The notes beneath the pieces are model-generated. The model did no database searches, was not told the DNA's origin, and was given only the letters and a program-made list of their open reading frames with translations. This document shows positions 1 through 5,671 of a DNA stretch of 5,814 nt, piece by piece. Position numbers and translations under genes: made by a program. Each line of letters begins with the position of its first letter. Position 1 is the stretch's first letter. Source of the stretch: Clostridia bacterium (GTDB taxonomy: Bacteria; Bacillota; Clostridia; Christensenellales; Aristaeellaceae); the NCBI GenBank assembly GCA_030526935.1, contig JAUNBY010000211.1:1-5814 (forward strand). The letters are read 5' to 3'.

Positions 1-722
1 CTCCTGAACGCGTAAGACGCGAGGGTTACAGCCATGGCGAGGTTGAACGAATCGATTTTGTCCGACTGGGGGATGAAAACGCAGCGACCCTTGCCGGAGA
101 AGTTTTTGGGCAGCCCCGATTGCTCGTTGCCGAATACGAGCGAAAATCGGGGGCTTTCGACGGTCTTCGCGGCTTCGTCCAGCGGCATGGCGTTCCTGTC
201 GAGCATGAACGGATACAGGTCGCGGTCGGAAAACTCGCGCTCGTATTCGTCAAAACTGTCGTATGTCATCACGTTGAGGTTGAAAAACGCGCCCATTGAA
301 GCCCTTACGACCCGGGGATCGAACTGATCCACGCAGGGGCGAACCAGAGCGACGTTCTCAAACCCGAAGCCCACCGCGGCCCTCATCGCCGTGCCGAGAT
401 TCCCGGCGTCCATTATCTGGCACAGAACGACGTGCGGCGCGCCTGCGTCCAGACGGGTTTCGGCCTTTGAAAAGACCATGCCTACGTAGCAATTGTCCTT
501 TTTAGACTCGCGTCTGAGTACGCGTCCCGCCTCTTCCTCGCGAACGCCCAACTCGGCGCACTTTTTCCTTAACAATGCCGCGCCCTCGCTGTCGTACCCT
601 TCGGGGCTTATAAGAAGGCGTCGCGCCTGCGCGGGGCGCGACGATATGAGATTAAAACACGCAAACGCGCCCAACGCGTAACTGTAGTCCAAATCGCGCG
701 AATATGGCTCTAACCGGGGCAT
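1..722 (-). CDS. SpoU/TrmH-family RNA 2'-O-methyltransferase (3' end outside window)
   Basis: This open frame of 240 codons starts at ATG 722 and runs off the left edge without a stop. It carries the SAM-binding trefoil-knot motifs of SpoU methyltransferases, which methylate the ribose 2'-OH of tRNA or rRNA. Motif 1 is DAGNLGTAMRAA (residues 105-116) with the catalytic-type Arg114. Motif 2 is LVFGNEQSGLP (195-205) with Glu200. Motif 3 is IPQSDKIDSFNLAMA (217-231) with Asn227. The N-terminal ~90 residues fit the substrate-binding part found in 23S rRNA methyltransferases of this family. Because motif 3 is complete, probably only the last few residues are missing. Motif 1 begins D-A-G-N instead of the usual N-P-G-N. 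The start has an AAGGAAGTG ribosome site at 728-736. It is the last visible gene of the minus-strand cys operon, 67 bases after the membrane-protein gene. The exact RNA target cannot be told. Confidence 0.9.
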   Translation of the reverse strand, partial: MPRLEPYSRDLDYSYALGAFACFNLISSRPAQARRLLISPEGYDSEGAALLRKKCAELGVREEEAGRVLRRESKKDNCYVGMVFSKAETRLDAGAPHVVLCQIMDAGNLGTAMRAAVGFGFENVALVRPCVDQFDPRVVRASMGAFFNLNVMTYDSFDEYEREFSDRDLYPFMLDRNAMPLDEAAKTVESPRFSLVFGNEQSGLPKNFSGKGRCVFIPQSDKIDSFNLAMAVTLASYAFR

Positions 723-727
723 TTTTT

Positions 728-736
728 CACTTCCTT
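728..736 (-). promoter_or_regulatory. Ribosome binding site of the SpoU methyltransferase gene
   Basis: On the minus strand AAGGAAGTG is followed by AAAAA and the ATG at 722-720. The AGGA core is about 9 bases from the start and supports this ATG for a gene whose stop is not visible. Confidence 0.6.
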
Positions 737-739
737 ATC

Positions 740-774
740 GGGGCTGGGCGGTAAATATACATAGCCCCCGCCCC
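740..774 (-). other. Imperfect GC-rich hairpin between membrane-protein and methyltransferase genes
   Basis: On the minus strand GGGGCGGGG (from 774) can pair with CCGCCCAGCCCC (ending at 740). The stem has five base pairs, a G-A mismatch, then three more, around an A/T-rich loop. It is not followed by a T run but directly by the ribosome site of the next gene. It is therefore more likely an mRNA processing, stability or translation-modulating hairpin than a terminator. The pairing was judged by eye. Confidence 0.35.
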
Positions 775-789
775 AAGCGCCGCGTCCTT

Positions 790-1299
790 TTACTGCGTAA
801 ACGTCCCCGTCGCCAGGCCGTACACGATGTATATCATAATTACGGAGGCCAGCGCTATCAAAAGCGCGTTTCTGCCGATATCAACCTTGCGCTGCAATTG
901 CTTTTGCGCGATGTTTGGCACTATCATCGCCAGAAACAGCGCTATCAGAAAATTCATCGGTATAAAGCTATCGGCATTTGACTCCATCAGAAACAGACAC
1001 GCTCCGGAAGCTATGCCCAGTATGATTCCGGCGATTATCTGAATCTTCTTCCACACATCAACGCTCAGAGCGTTTACCTTTCTCGCGAGGTCGTTGTTAT
1101 AACCGTCGTCCACCGTGCCATTTAAAATTTCGTCGTCGTCGGGCGGGCGGGGAACGACTGATTCGCTCTCGTCCGGGGTCGGCGTTGAAACGGCGTCTGT
1201 TTGCGTACTTAAATCCGCCGGGCTTTCATCCCCGCCGCCCGCCATTATATCATCCCGCGCGCCGGGCGCGTTCATATCTTTATTCATGTCCTCCGGCAT
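790..1299 (-). CDS. Small acidic-tailed membrane protein with three predicted helices, function unknown
   Basis: I do not recognise a family for this 169-residue protein. Residues 1-70 are low-complexity, rich in Asp, Glu, Pro, Ser and Thr, and probably disordered. A basic stretch (LARKVNALSVDVWKK, 71-85) then precedes three hydrophobic segments at about 87-105, 112-131 and 143-163. The loop between helices 2 and 3 is basic (KQLQRK). By the positive-inside rule this places the N-terminal tail and that loop in the cytoplasm and the short C-terminus outside. No catalytic motif, signal peptide or metal site is visible. The start is secure: AGGAGG at 1307-1312 lies 7 bases upstream, inside the last two codons of cysNC. 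Only 4 bases separate the cysNC stop from this ATG, so it is likely translationally coupled. Its place in the operon suggests a link with sulfate metabolism, but nothing in the protein demonstrates that. Confidence 0.85.
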   Translation of the reverse strand: MPEDMNKDMNAPGARDDIMAGGGDESPADLSTQTDAVSTPTPDESESVVPRPPDDDEILNGTVDDGYNNDLARKVNALSVDVWKKIQIIAGIILGIASGACLFLMESNADSFIPMNFLIALFLAMIVPNIAQKQLQRKVDIGRNALLIALASVIMIYIVYGLATGTFTQ

Positions 1300-1303
1300 T
1301 TAA

Positions 1304-3160
1304 CTACCTCCTGTTCATAAGCCTGTCATCTATGGTTCCCATAAGGCTTTCGACGCACTCAACCTCGTTCCAGGTCTCGGTGTCCAGAACCATATCGGGG
1401 TTTTCCGGCTCCTCATAAGGCTCGTTAAGTCCCGTGAAGTTGGCGATACCGCCGGATTTAGCCTTCTCGTAGAGCTTTTTGGGGTCGCGCTTCTGGCAGG
1501 TTTCGACCGACGCCTTTACATAAACTTCAATGAAGCTGTCGCTTCCTATCTCGGCTCTCGCGGCTTCGCGGCTCTTCGCGTAGGGGGATATGAGCGACAC
1601 GAGCACGACCATCCCCGCGTTTCTGAAAAGCTTCGCCACCTGCGTAACGCGGTCTATATTGGTCATCCTGTCCTCGGCGGAGAAGCCAAGATCCCGGCAA
1701 AGGCCCCGGCGCAACTCGTCGCCGTCGAGCACATAGGCCGGTATCCCCCGCCGCACGAGTATCTTTTCGACCTCGGAAGCTATGGTCGTCTTGCCCGCGC
1801 CGGAAAGACCCGTCATCCACACGACGAGTCCCCGCCTTCCGGTTATCCTCATGCGGTCGGAGCGCGTGAGGCGGCCGGGGGAGACGCGGATATTCCTCGT
1901 GTCGTAAAGCTCGCTTTCGAGCGCCTGCGTTATTATTCCGCCGCCGGCGATCTCGTAATCGTCAACTATGACGAAGCGTCCGGTGGACTGGTTGTCGGCG
2001 GCCTTATCGAAGGCTACGGGGCTGTCGAGCTTCAACACGCACTCGGCGACCTCGTTTTTCTCGACGTACTGCCTCGAAAGCGACGTGAGCGTTGAGGCGT
2101 TTACTATGCGCTCGACCTTTTCAAGCTCCATTCTGACGTGCGCGCAGCCGCATTTGAAGAAATAGGAACGGCTCTGGTCGAGGTTTTTCTTGCCAAGCCA
2201 GAATATATTGGCCCTGAGCCTTATGCCCACATGAGGCTCGGGTTCGCCGGCTTTGCAGACTATCTCGCCGCGCTGTATGAATATCTGCTCGGTCATGGTG
2301 AAGCCCGCCGCCTGACCCGCGGAGAAGCTGTCCGGCGCGGGGGCGCTGAACACCTCGAGGGACTTGACGCGCGTGGTCTTTCTCGACGGGTAGAATATTA
2401 TATCGTCCCCGGCGGATATGCGTCCCGCGTCCACGGTTCCCGCGATTATGCGGCGGCTGTCGTTGTTTTCGGTGAATTTGTAAACGCCCTGAACCGGCAT
2501 CCGCAGGGGCTGATTCTCGGGAAGCGGCGCGCATTCGAAATCGTCCATCTGCTCGAGCACGTCTTTTCCGTCGTACCAGGGCATATTGGGCGAATGCGAG
2601 GCTATGTTGTCGCCCTGCATGCCGCTTACGGGTATGAAGCAGGAAGGCTCTATGTCTATCTTTTTGAGGAACTGCCGGTATTCGGACTTTATGTCCTCAA
2701 AGACCGACTGTTTATAGCCCACCAGATCCATCTTGTTTATTAACACGGCGACCTGTTTGATGCCCAGCATCGACAGGAAATAGCCGTGCCTGCGGGTGTT
2801 TTCCTCGACGCCGTGCGAGGCGTCTATGACCAACAGCGCCGCCTCCGCGCGGGAAGCGCCCGTGACCATGTTCTTCAGGAATTCTATATGTCCGGGGGCG
2901 TCGATGATAATATAGCGCCTTTTGTCGGACTTGAAAAAGCAGCGGGCGGTATCGATGGTTATGCCCTGAGCCTGCTCGTTTTTTAGGGCGTCGAGTAAAA
3001 AGGCGTATTCAAAGGGCTTCGAGTTGCGCTTGCACATCTCGCGTATGGCTTCGAGCTTGCCCTCGGGGAGCGTGTTTGTGTCGGCCATGAGCCTTCCGAT
3101 AACGGTCGATTTGCCGTGGTCCACGTGACCAACTGTGACTATATTCATTACCTGTTCCAT
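1304..3160 (-). CDS. cysNC: Bifunctional sulfate adenylyltransferase GTPase subunit / APS kinase (CysN-CysC fusion)
   Basis: This 618-residue cytoplasmic enzyme has two parts. Residues 1 to ~415 are a CysN-type translation-factor GTPase, whose GTP hydrolysis drives APS formation by CysD. It has G1 GHVDHGKST (11-19), G2 GITID with Thr68, G3 DAPGH (87-91) and G4 NKMD (142-145). The CysN-like MPWYDG follows at 193-198, and STGRFVIVDDYEIAGGG (392-408) lies in the third domain. Residues ~445-612 are an APS kinase (CysC), which phosphorylates APS to PAPS. It shows P-loop GLSGAGKT (451-458), DGD (479-481), ISPYAKSR (524-531), and KRDPKKLYEKA plus NFTGLNEPYE near the end. Length matches NodQ/CysNC fusions. 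G1 is GHVDHGKST as in EF-Tu, not the GSVDDGKST of enterobacterial CysN. The start at ATG 3160 has GAGGGGG at 3166-3172; an in-frame ATG at 3148 is possible but less well placed. It begins 10 bases after the cysD stop. Confidence 0.96.
   Translation of the reverse strand: MEQVMNIVTVGHVDHGKSTVIGRLMADTNTLPEGKLEAIREMCKRNSKPFEYAFLLDALKNEQAQGITIDTARCFFKSDKRRYIIIDAPGHIEFLKNMVTGASRAEAALLVIDASHGVEENTRRHGYFLSMLGIKQVAVLINKMDLVGYKQSVFEDIKSEYRQFLKKIDIEPSCFIPVSGMQGDNIASHSPNMPWYDGKDVLEQMDDFECAPLPENQPLRMPVQGVYKFTENNDSRRIIAGTVDAGRISAGDDIIFYPSRKTTRVKSLEVFSAPAPDSFSAGQAAGFTMTEQIFIQRGEIVCKAGEPEPHVGIRLRANIFWLGKKNLDQSRSYFFKCGCAHVRMELEKVERIVNASTLTSLSRQYVEKNEVAECVLKLDSPVAFDKAADNQSTGRFVIVDDYEIAGGGIITQALESELYDTRNIRVSPGRLTRSDRMRITGRRGLVVWMTGLSGAGKTTIASEVEKILVRRGIPAYVLDGDELRRGLCRDLGFSAEDRMTNIDRVTQVAKLFRNAGMVVLVSLISPYAKSREAARAEIGSDSFIEVYVKASVETCQKRDPKKLYEKAKSGGIANFTGLNEPYEEPENPDMVLDTETWNEVECVESLMGTIDDRLMNRR
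1307..1312 (-). promoter_or_regulatory. Shine-Dalgarno AGGAGG formed by the last two Arg codons of cysNC
   Basis: The final sense codons of cysNC are AGG AGG, immediately before TAG. The same six bases form a perfect Shine-Dalgarno sequence 7 bases upstream of the membrane-protein ATG at 1299. Ribosomes terminating on cysNC would sit on this site, which favours coupling or re-initiation. Confidence 0.8.
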
Positions 3161-3165
3161 AGTAT

Positions 3166-3172
3166 CCCCCTC
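3166..3172 (-). promoter_or_regulatory. Ribosome binding site of cysNC overlapping the cysD stop
   Basis: On the minus strand GAGGGGG shares bases with the cysD TGA stop and lies 5 bases before ATG 3160. This favours 3160 over the in-frame ATG at 3148 and suggests coupled translation of the two sulfurylase subunits. Confidence 0.65.
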
Positions 3173-4052
3173 ACATATAGCCGTTTCTTCGAAGGGTTTC
3201 GAGTCCGCCGCCGTCTTCCTTGTCCTGTGCCCGGCCGCTTCGCTCGGCGATATTGGCGAGCGCGCCCGCGCGAAGCTCCTCGATTATCTCGCGGGGATTG
3301 CGCGATTCGCTCTTTATGGGAGAGGTACAAGGCGCGCAGCCAAGCGACCTGTATCGGGTACCGTCGCCCTGATTGTAGTAAAGGGAGACGGTTGGGATGT
3401 TTTCGCGCTCTATGTATTCCCACACGTTCAACTCCGTCCAGTCGAGAAGCGGGTGAATCCTCACGTGCGTGCCGGGGGCGAAGTCGGTCTTGAACTGATT
3501 CCAGAACTCGGGCGGCTGGTCGTCAAGATCCCAGTCGTTGTTCTTATCGCGGGGGGAGAAATAGCGCTCCTTGGAGCGCGAGCCTTCCTCGTCCGACCTC
3601 GCGCCTACGATAACGCCGGTATAGGCGGCGGTGTTCTTGTCAGGCTCGTATTGACCCGTTTCGAGGTTGAGCCTGTAGCGCGGCCAGGAACCGTTGAGGG
3701 TGTTTGTCAGAGCCTCCGTCTTTAAAAGGCGGCAGCATTCGACGCGGTTTACCGCGCCGTCGGGATAGGTATTCTTCTTTTCGAGCGCCTCGCGGTTTTC
3801 GCCGTAGACCATGTACAGATGGTATTCCATGGCGAGCCTGTCGCGATACTCGATCATTTCGGGTATTTTGTAATGCGTGTCGATGTGAACCAGCGGGAAC
3901 GGAACGTGTCCGAAGAAAGCCTTGCGCGCGAGCCACAAAAGCACGGTAGAGTCCTTACCTATCGACCAGAGCATACACATATTGTCAAACGCCGAATAAG
4001 CCTCCCTCAATATGTGAACGCTTTTTGATTCCAGCATATCAAGATGATCCAA
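3171..4052 (-). CDS. cysD: Sulfate adenylyltransferase subunit 2 (ATP sulfurylase, CysD)
   Basis: CysD is the PP-loop subunit that makes APS and pyrophosphate from ATP and sulfate, working with the CysN GTPase encoded next. The 293-residue product has N-terminal similarity to enterobacterial CysD (ESKSVHILREA, 8-18), the PP-loop SIGKDST (30-36), HIDTH (56-60), GARSDEEGSRSKER (150-163) and RVHP-like VRIHPLLDWTE (197-207). It ends in the CysD-type tail AERSGRAQDKED...GYM. An extra stretch at about 118-145 is absent from E. coli CysD. Cys106-Cys107 and Cys239-x-x-Cys242 (GCAPCT) form a CC...CxxC pattern like that of [4Fe-4S] APS reductases, but the tail and the adjacent cysNC favour CysD. The start is TTG at 4052: GGAGG at 4060-4064 sits 7 bases upstream, while the first ATG (codon 6) has no ribosome site. 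It is the first gene of the operon, with its own promoter. Confidence 0.95.
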   Translation of the reverse strand: MDHLDMLESKSVHILREAYSAFDNMCMLWSIGKDSTVLLWLARKAFFGHVPFPLVHIDTHYKIPEMIEYRDRLAMEYHLYMVYGENREALEKKNTYPDGAVNRVECCRLLKTEALTNTLNGSWPRYRLNLETGQYEPDKNTAAYTGVIVGARSDEEGSRSKERYFSPRDKNNDWDLDDQPPEFWNQFKTDFAPGTHVRIHPLLDWTELNVWEYIERENIPTVSLYYNQGDGTRYRSLGCAPCTSPIKSESRNPREIIEELRAGALANIAERSGRAQDKEDGGGLETLRRNGYM

Positions 4053-4059
4053 AGCCTTC

Positions 4060-4064
4060 CCTCC
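4060..4064 (-). promoter_or_regulatory. Ribosome binding site deciding the TTG start of cysD
   Basis: GGAGG on the minus strand, followed by GAAGGCT and then TTG at 4052-4050, gives ideal spacing of 7 bases. No comparable site precedes the in-frame ATG 15 bases further in. Confidence 0.75.
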
Positions 4065-4091
4065 AATTCAGGGCATAATAATACGCCGTGA

Positions 4092-4120
4092 ATTATACAA
4101 TAAAAACGTACATTAGTCTA
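4092..4120 (-). promoter_or_regulatory. Sigma-A-type promoter of the cysD-cysNC operon
   Basis: On the minus strand a -35 TAGACT (4115-4120, four of six consensus bases) and a perfect -10 TATAAT (4092-4097) are separated by 17 bases. Transcription would start near 4085, leaving a leader of about 33 bases that includes the GGAGG site. The leader is too short for a riboswitch or T-box. Confidence 0.75.
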
Positions 4121-4130
4121 CCGTTGTGGG

Positions 4131-4153
4131 TTTATTTTTTATGGCAAAATAAA
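4131..4153. repeat. 8-bp inverted repeat upstream of the cysD promoter (possible operator)
   Basis: The arms tttatttt (4131-4138) and aaaataaa (4146-4153) are perfect inverted copies around a 7-base spacer. The element lies 10 bases upstream of the cysD -35 box and about 47 bases upstream of the divergent -35 box. Its position suits a dimeric regulator or an A/T-rich promoter-upstream element. Which regulator would bind cannot be read from the sequence, and A/T-rich palindromes do occur by chance. Confidence 0.4.
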
Positions 4154-4200
4154 TATCAGTTCACAAATCGGCTCCGCCGCGCCGGATTTACGGATAGCTC

Positions 4201-4229
4201 TTGAAATGACCGCCTCAAAATGATATACT
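4201..4229 (+). promoter_or_regulatory. Extended -10 promoter of the DUF5655 gene
   Basis: TTGAAA (4201-4206) and TATACT (4224-4229) each match five of six consensus bases and are separated by 17 bases. TGA precedes the -10, giving the extended TGn element. The expected transcription start is near 4236. That leaves only about 16 bases before GTG 4252 but a normal leader before the GGAGG and ATG 4274. The promoter is back to back with that of cysD. Confidence 0.75.
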
Positions 4230-4251
4230 TGTATGGCAATCGCGAACGCCT

Positions 4252-4908
4252 GTGATGACTATGGAGGTTACCGATGGCGAATGTATACATTATCGACAAG
4301 CTTCCGAACGATTTGCCCGTTCGCAGGTCAGTTCCGCAGACATGCCGCGCATTGAAACGGCGGAAATATCGATTCACCGCCGGGGCGTCGGGGAATTTCC
4401 GCATTCCTTCGCCCGCGTGGTATGGGCGCAAAACGGCCTTTGCGTTATGATGCGGGCTATGGAGAAGGAAACAGGCGCGGCGGCCGCCGCCGCGGGGGGA
4501 GACGCGTATATGGACGGCCGTCTTAAGGAAGAGTTTTTTGCGGGACATCCCGTTGAAATGGAGCTTTACGACGCCTTTCTAAACGAGGTTATGTCCCGGT
4601 TTGACGAAGTCCGCGTCAGATATCAGAAAACGCAGGTGACGTTTTCCTGCGTCCACAACTTTGCCTTCGTATCGCTTCCCCGCTCGCGGATGAAAAGTCG
4701 GAAAGAAGAATATATAATTGTCTCGTTCGGCCTTAAGTACAGGCTCGATTCCCCCCGCGCGGAGCAGGCCGTAAACCCCTATCCGAACCGCTGGACGCAT
4801 CACGTAATCGTATCAAAGCCGTCTGATATAGACGGGGAGCTCATGGACTGGATAGCCCAGTCCTACGCCTTTTCCCGATGGGGCAAAAAGCGAGGCGCGC
4901 CCGGCTGA
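4252..4908 (+). CDS. DUF5655 domain protein; 5' end probably frameshifted
   Basis: The frame is open from GTG 4252 to TGA 4906-4908 (218 codons). Residues ~95-212 match DUF5655 as I recall it: FFAGHPVEMELYDAFL (95-110), the KTQVTFS core (126-132), FAFVSLPR, FGLKYRLDSPRA (159-170) and YPNRWTHHVIVS (177-188). DUF5655 proteins have no established function. No enzyme motif, signal peptide or membrane helix is visible. Residues 31-95 include FPHSFARVVW and NGLCVMMRAMEKE, six alanines (76-81) and AYMDGRLKEEFF. They faintly resemble carbohydrate-binding family-9-like proteins, a tentative observation. No ribosome site precedes GTG 4252, ATG 4255 or ATG 4261. The only good start, ATG 4274 with GGAGG, is in another frame. 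The native protein may therefore begin there, with one base lost by mutation or assembly error between about 4320 and 4370. ATG 4342 is another in-frame start but has no ribosome site. Confidence is high for the domain and low for the N-terminus. Confidence 0.75.
   Translation: MMTMEVTDGECIHYRQASERFARSQVSSADMPRIETAEISIHRRGVGEFPHSFARVVWAQNGLCVMMRAMEKETGAAAAAAGGDAYMDGRLKEEFFAGHPVEMELYDAFLNEVMSRFDEVRVRYQKTQVTFSCVHNFAFVSLPRSRMKSRKEEYIIVSFGLKYRLDSPRAEQAVNPYPNRWTHHVIVSKPSDIDGELMDWIAQSYAFSRWGKKRGAPG
4263..4267 (+). promoter_or_regulatory. Strong ribosome binding site for ATG 4274
   Basis: GGAGG is followed by six bases (TTACCG) and ATG 4274. It is the best translation-initiation signal downstream of the promoter. 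It opens the frame offset from the DUF5655 frame, so it is the key evidence for a frameshift. Confidence 0.7.
4274..4450 (+). pseudogene. Probable true 5' coding segment of the DUF5655 gene, out of frame
   Basis: From ATG 4274 this frame reads 58 codons to TGA 4448-4450. It begins MANVYIIDKLPNDLPVRR, a plausible N-terminus with codons (GAC, AAG, CCG, AAC) like those of the neighbouring genes. The overlapping frame of the long ORF there reads CIHYRQASERFARSQ, using rarer codons. Further on the balance reverses: this frame becomes rich in Arg while the DUF5655 frame looks natural. A -1 step (one missing base) between about 4320 and 4370 would join the two into a protein of about 211 residues. 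No classical slippery heptamer is visible there. The alternative is that this is just an upstream overlapping frame and the long ORF starts elsewhere. Confidence 0.5.
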
Positions 4909-4923
4909 AGAGGAAGGCATACG

Positions 4924-4951
4924 GCGCGCCGTCTATAACCGGACGGCGCGC
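4924..4951 (+). terminator. Probable intrinsic terminator of the DUF5655 gene
   Basis: A perfect 10-bp GC-rich stem (4924-4933 with 4942-4951) encloses an 8-base loop, 15 bases after the TGA at 4906-4908. The following bases, gacaatttctc, form only a weak T tract, and the minus-strand side has none. It lies between two convergent genes and could also stop or stabilise the 3' end of the yjbQ transcript. Confidence 0.6.
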
Positions 4952-4988
4952 GACAATTTCTCAAGCATTCGACCGACCAAGGCGGGTA

Positions 4989-5609
4989 TTACCTCTTTTT
5001 GTACAGATCGAACTGTTCCATATAGGCTTTTTCTTCGGGCATATACTTGCGGCCCGTATTTATGACCTCGCCGCCGTTCCATTTGCGGTCGCCGACGTCG
5101 TCGTTCGTGCCCATGACGGTTATATTGAGCTGGCGGCGGCGCGCGCGGACGTGGTCCCAATCGACCAGGTAGATATGCGCGAATTCTCCGCCGTCCAATA
5201 TGCCGTCTTTGACGGTGAGCGTCTCGCTGCGGCCGAAGAACACGCTTCTCAGATGCCCGTCGGTATTCATGCTGGTGAAGTCGCCCGGCTCGTTGACGTA
5301 GCGGCCATACTGCGCGTGGATGGGGCCGGGATGCCTGTATTGATGCTCCTCGGCGAAATCGGGTATCATCTTGCGCATTATGTCGAGAAGGTCATGTTGC
5401 AGATATTCGAGGTCGAAGGAGTCTATGTCGTGCGAGCATTCCTGCACCATGACGCTGCAGGTCGTATGGTGTGACGCCACGCAGCAAGTGCCATTTTTAA
5501 CGCCCGAGGCCGCTACTATCTCGTTGACTTCCTTTGTCACGTCGTGGAATGTAGGAATCCAGCCTTTGGATTGCAACTCGAGCTCTTTTTGAAATACGAT
5601 AAAATTCAT
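4989..5609 (-). CDS. yjbQ: YjbQ/UPF0047 family protein, long form
   Basis: The 206-residue product belongs to the YjbQ (UPF0047) fold, usually about 130-140 residues. Some members are annotated as secondary thiamine-phosphate synthases, but the physiological role is not settled. Family signatures are the conserved His/Thr patch SHHTTCSVMVQE (46-57), the acidic-His region DLEYLQHDLLDIM (66-78), NTDGHLRSVFFG (115-126) and DGILDGGEFAHIYLVDWD (135-152). The LNITVMG strand follows at 161-167. The extra length comes from insertions at about 84-112 and a C-terminal tail of about 38 residues ending in YKKR. The start is ATG 5609, with AGGAG 9 bases upstream. The frame extends to ATG 5693, but that codon lies inside the promoter spacer and has no ribosome site. 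The gene is preceded by its own promoter, is convergent with the DUF5655 gene, and appears to be transcribed alone. Confidence 0.9.
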   Translation of the reverse strand: MNFIVFQKELELQSKGWIPTFHDVTKEVNEIVAASGVKNGTCCVASHHTTCSVMVQECSHDIDSFDLEYLQHDLLDIMRKMIPDFAEEHQYRHPGPIHAQYGRYVNEPGDFTSMNTDGHLRSVFFGRSETLTVKDGILDGGEFAHIYLVDWDHVRARRRQLNITVMGTNDDVGDRKWNGGEVINTGRKYMPEEKAYMEQFDLYKKR

Positions 5610-5671
5610 TGCGCCTCTCTCCTGTCGATTAAACTTTCGCGCCGGGCGATGTCCGTCGCGCGTACACGATA

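Noticed and set aside
740..774. Intrinsic terminator between the membrane-protein and methyltransferase genes
   Set aside because: The hairpin has mismatches, and instead of a T run it is followed directly by a ribosome site.
2138..2743. 201-codon plus-strand open frame opposite cysNC
   Set aside because: It lies wholly antisense to the well-supported cysNC gene. Its translation has no recognisable motif and there is no ribosome site. It results from the high-GC codon pattern.
3135..3725. 196-codon plus-strand open frame opposite cysD
   Set aside because: It is antisense to conserved CysD motifs, has no ribosome site, and its composition is typical of a complementary-strand shadow.
4053..4091. 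Riboswitch or T-box leader of the cysD operon
   Set aside because: The predicted leader is only about 33 bases, far too short, and shows no such fold or conserved box.
4878..5474. 198-codon plus-strand open frame opposite yjbQ
   Set aside because: It crosses the terminator hairpin and runs antisense to the conserved YjbQ core, with no initiation signal.
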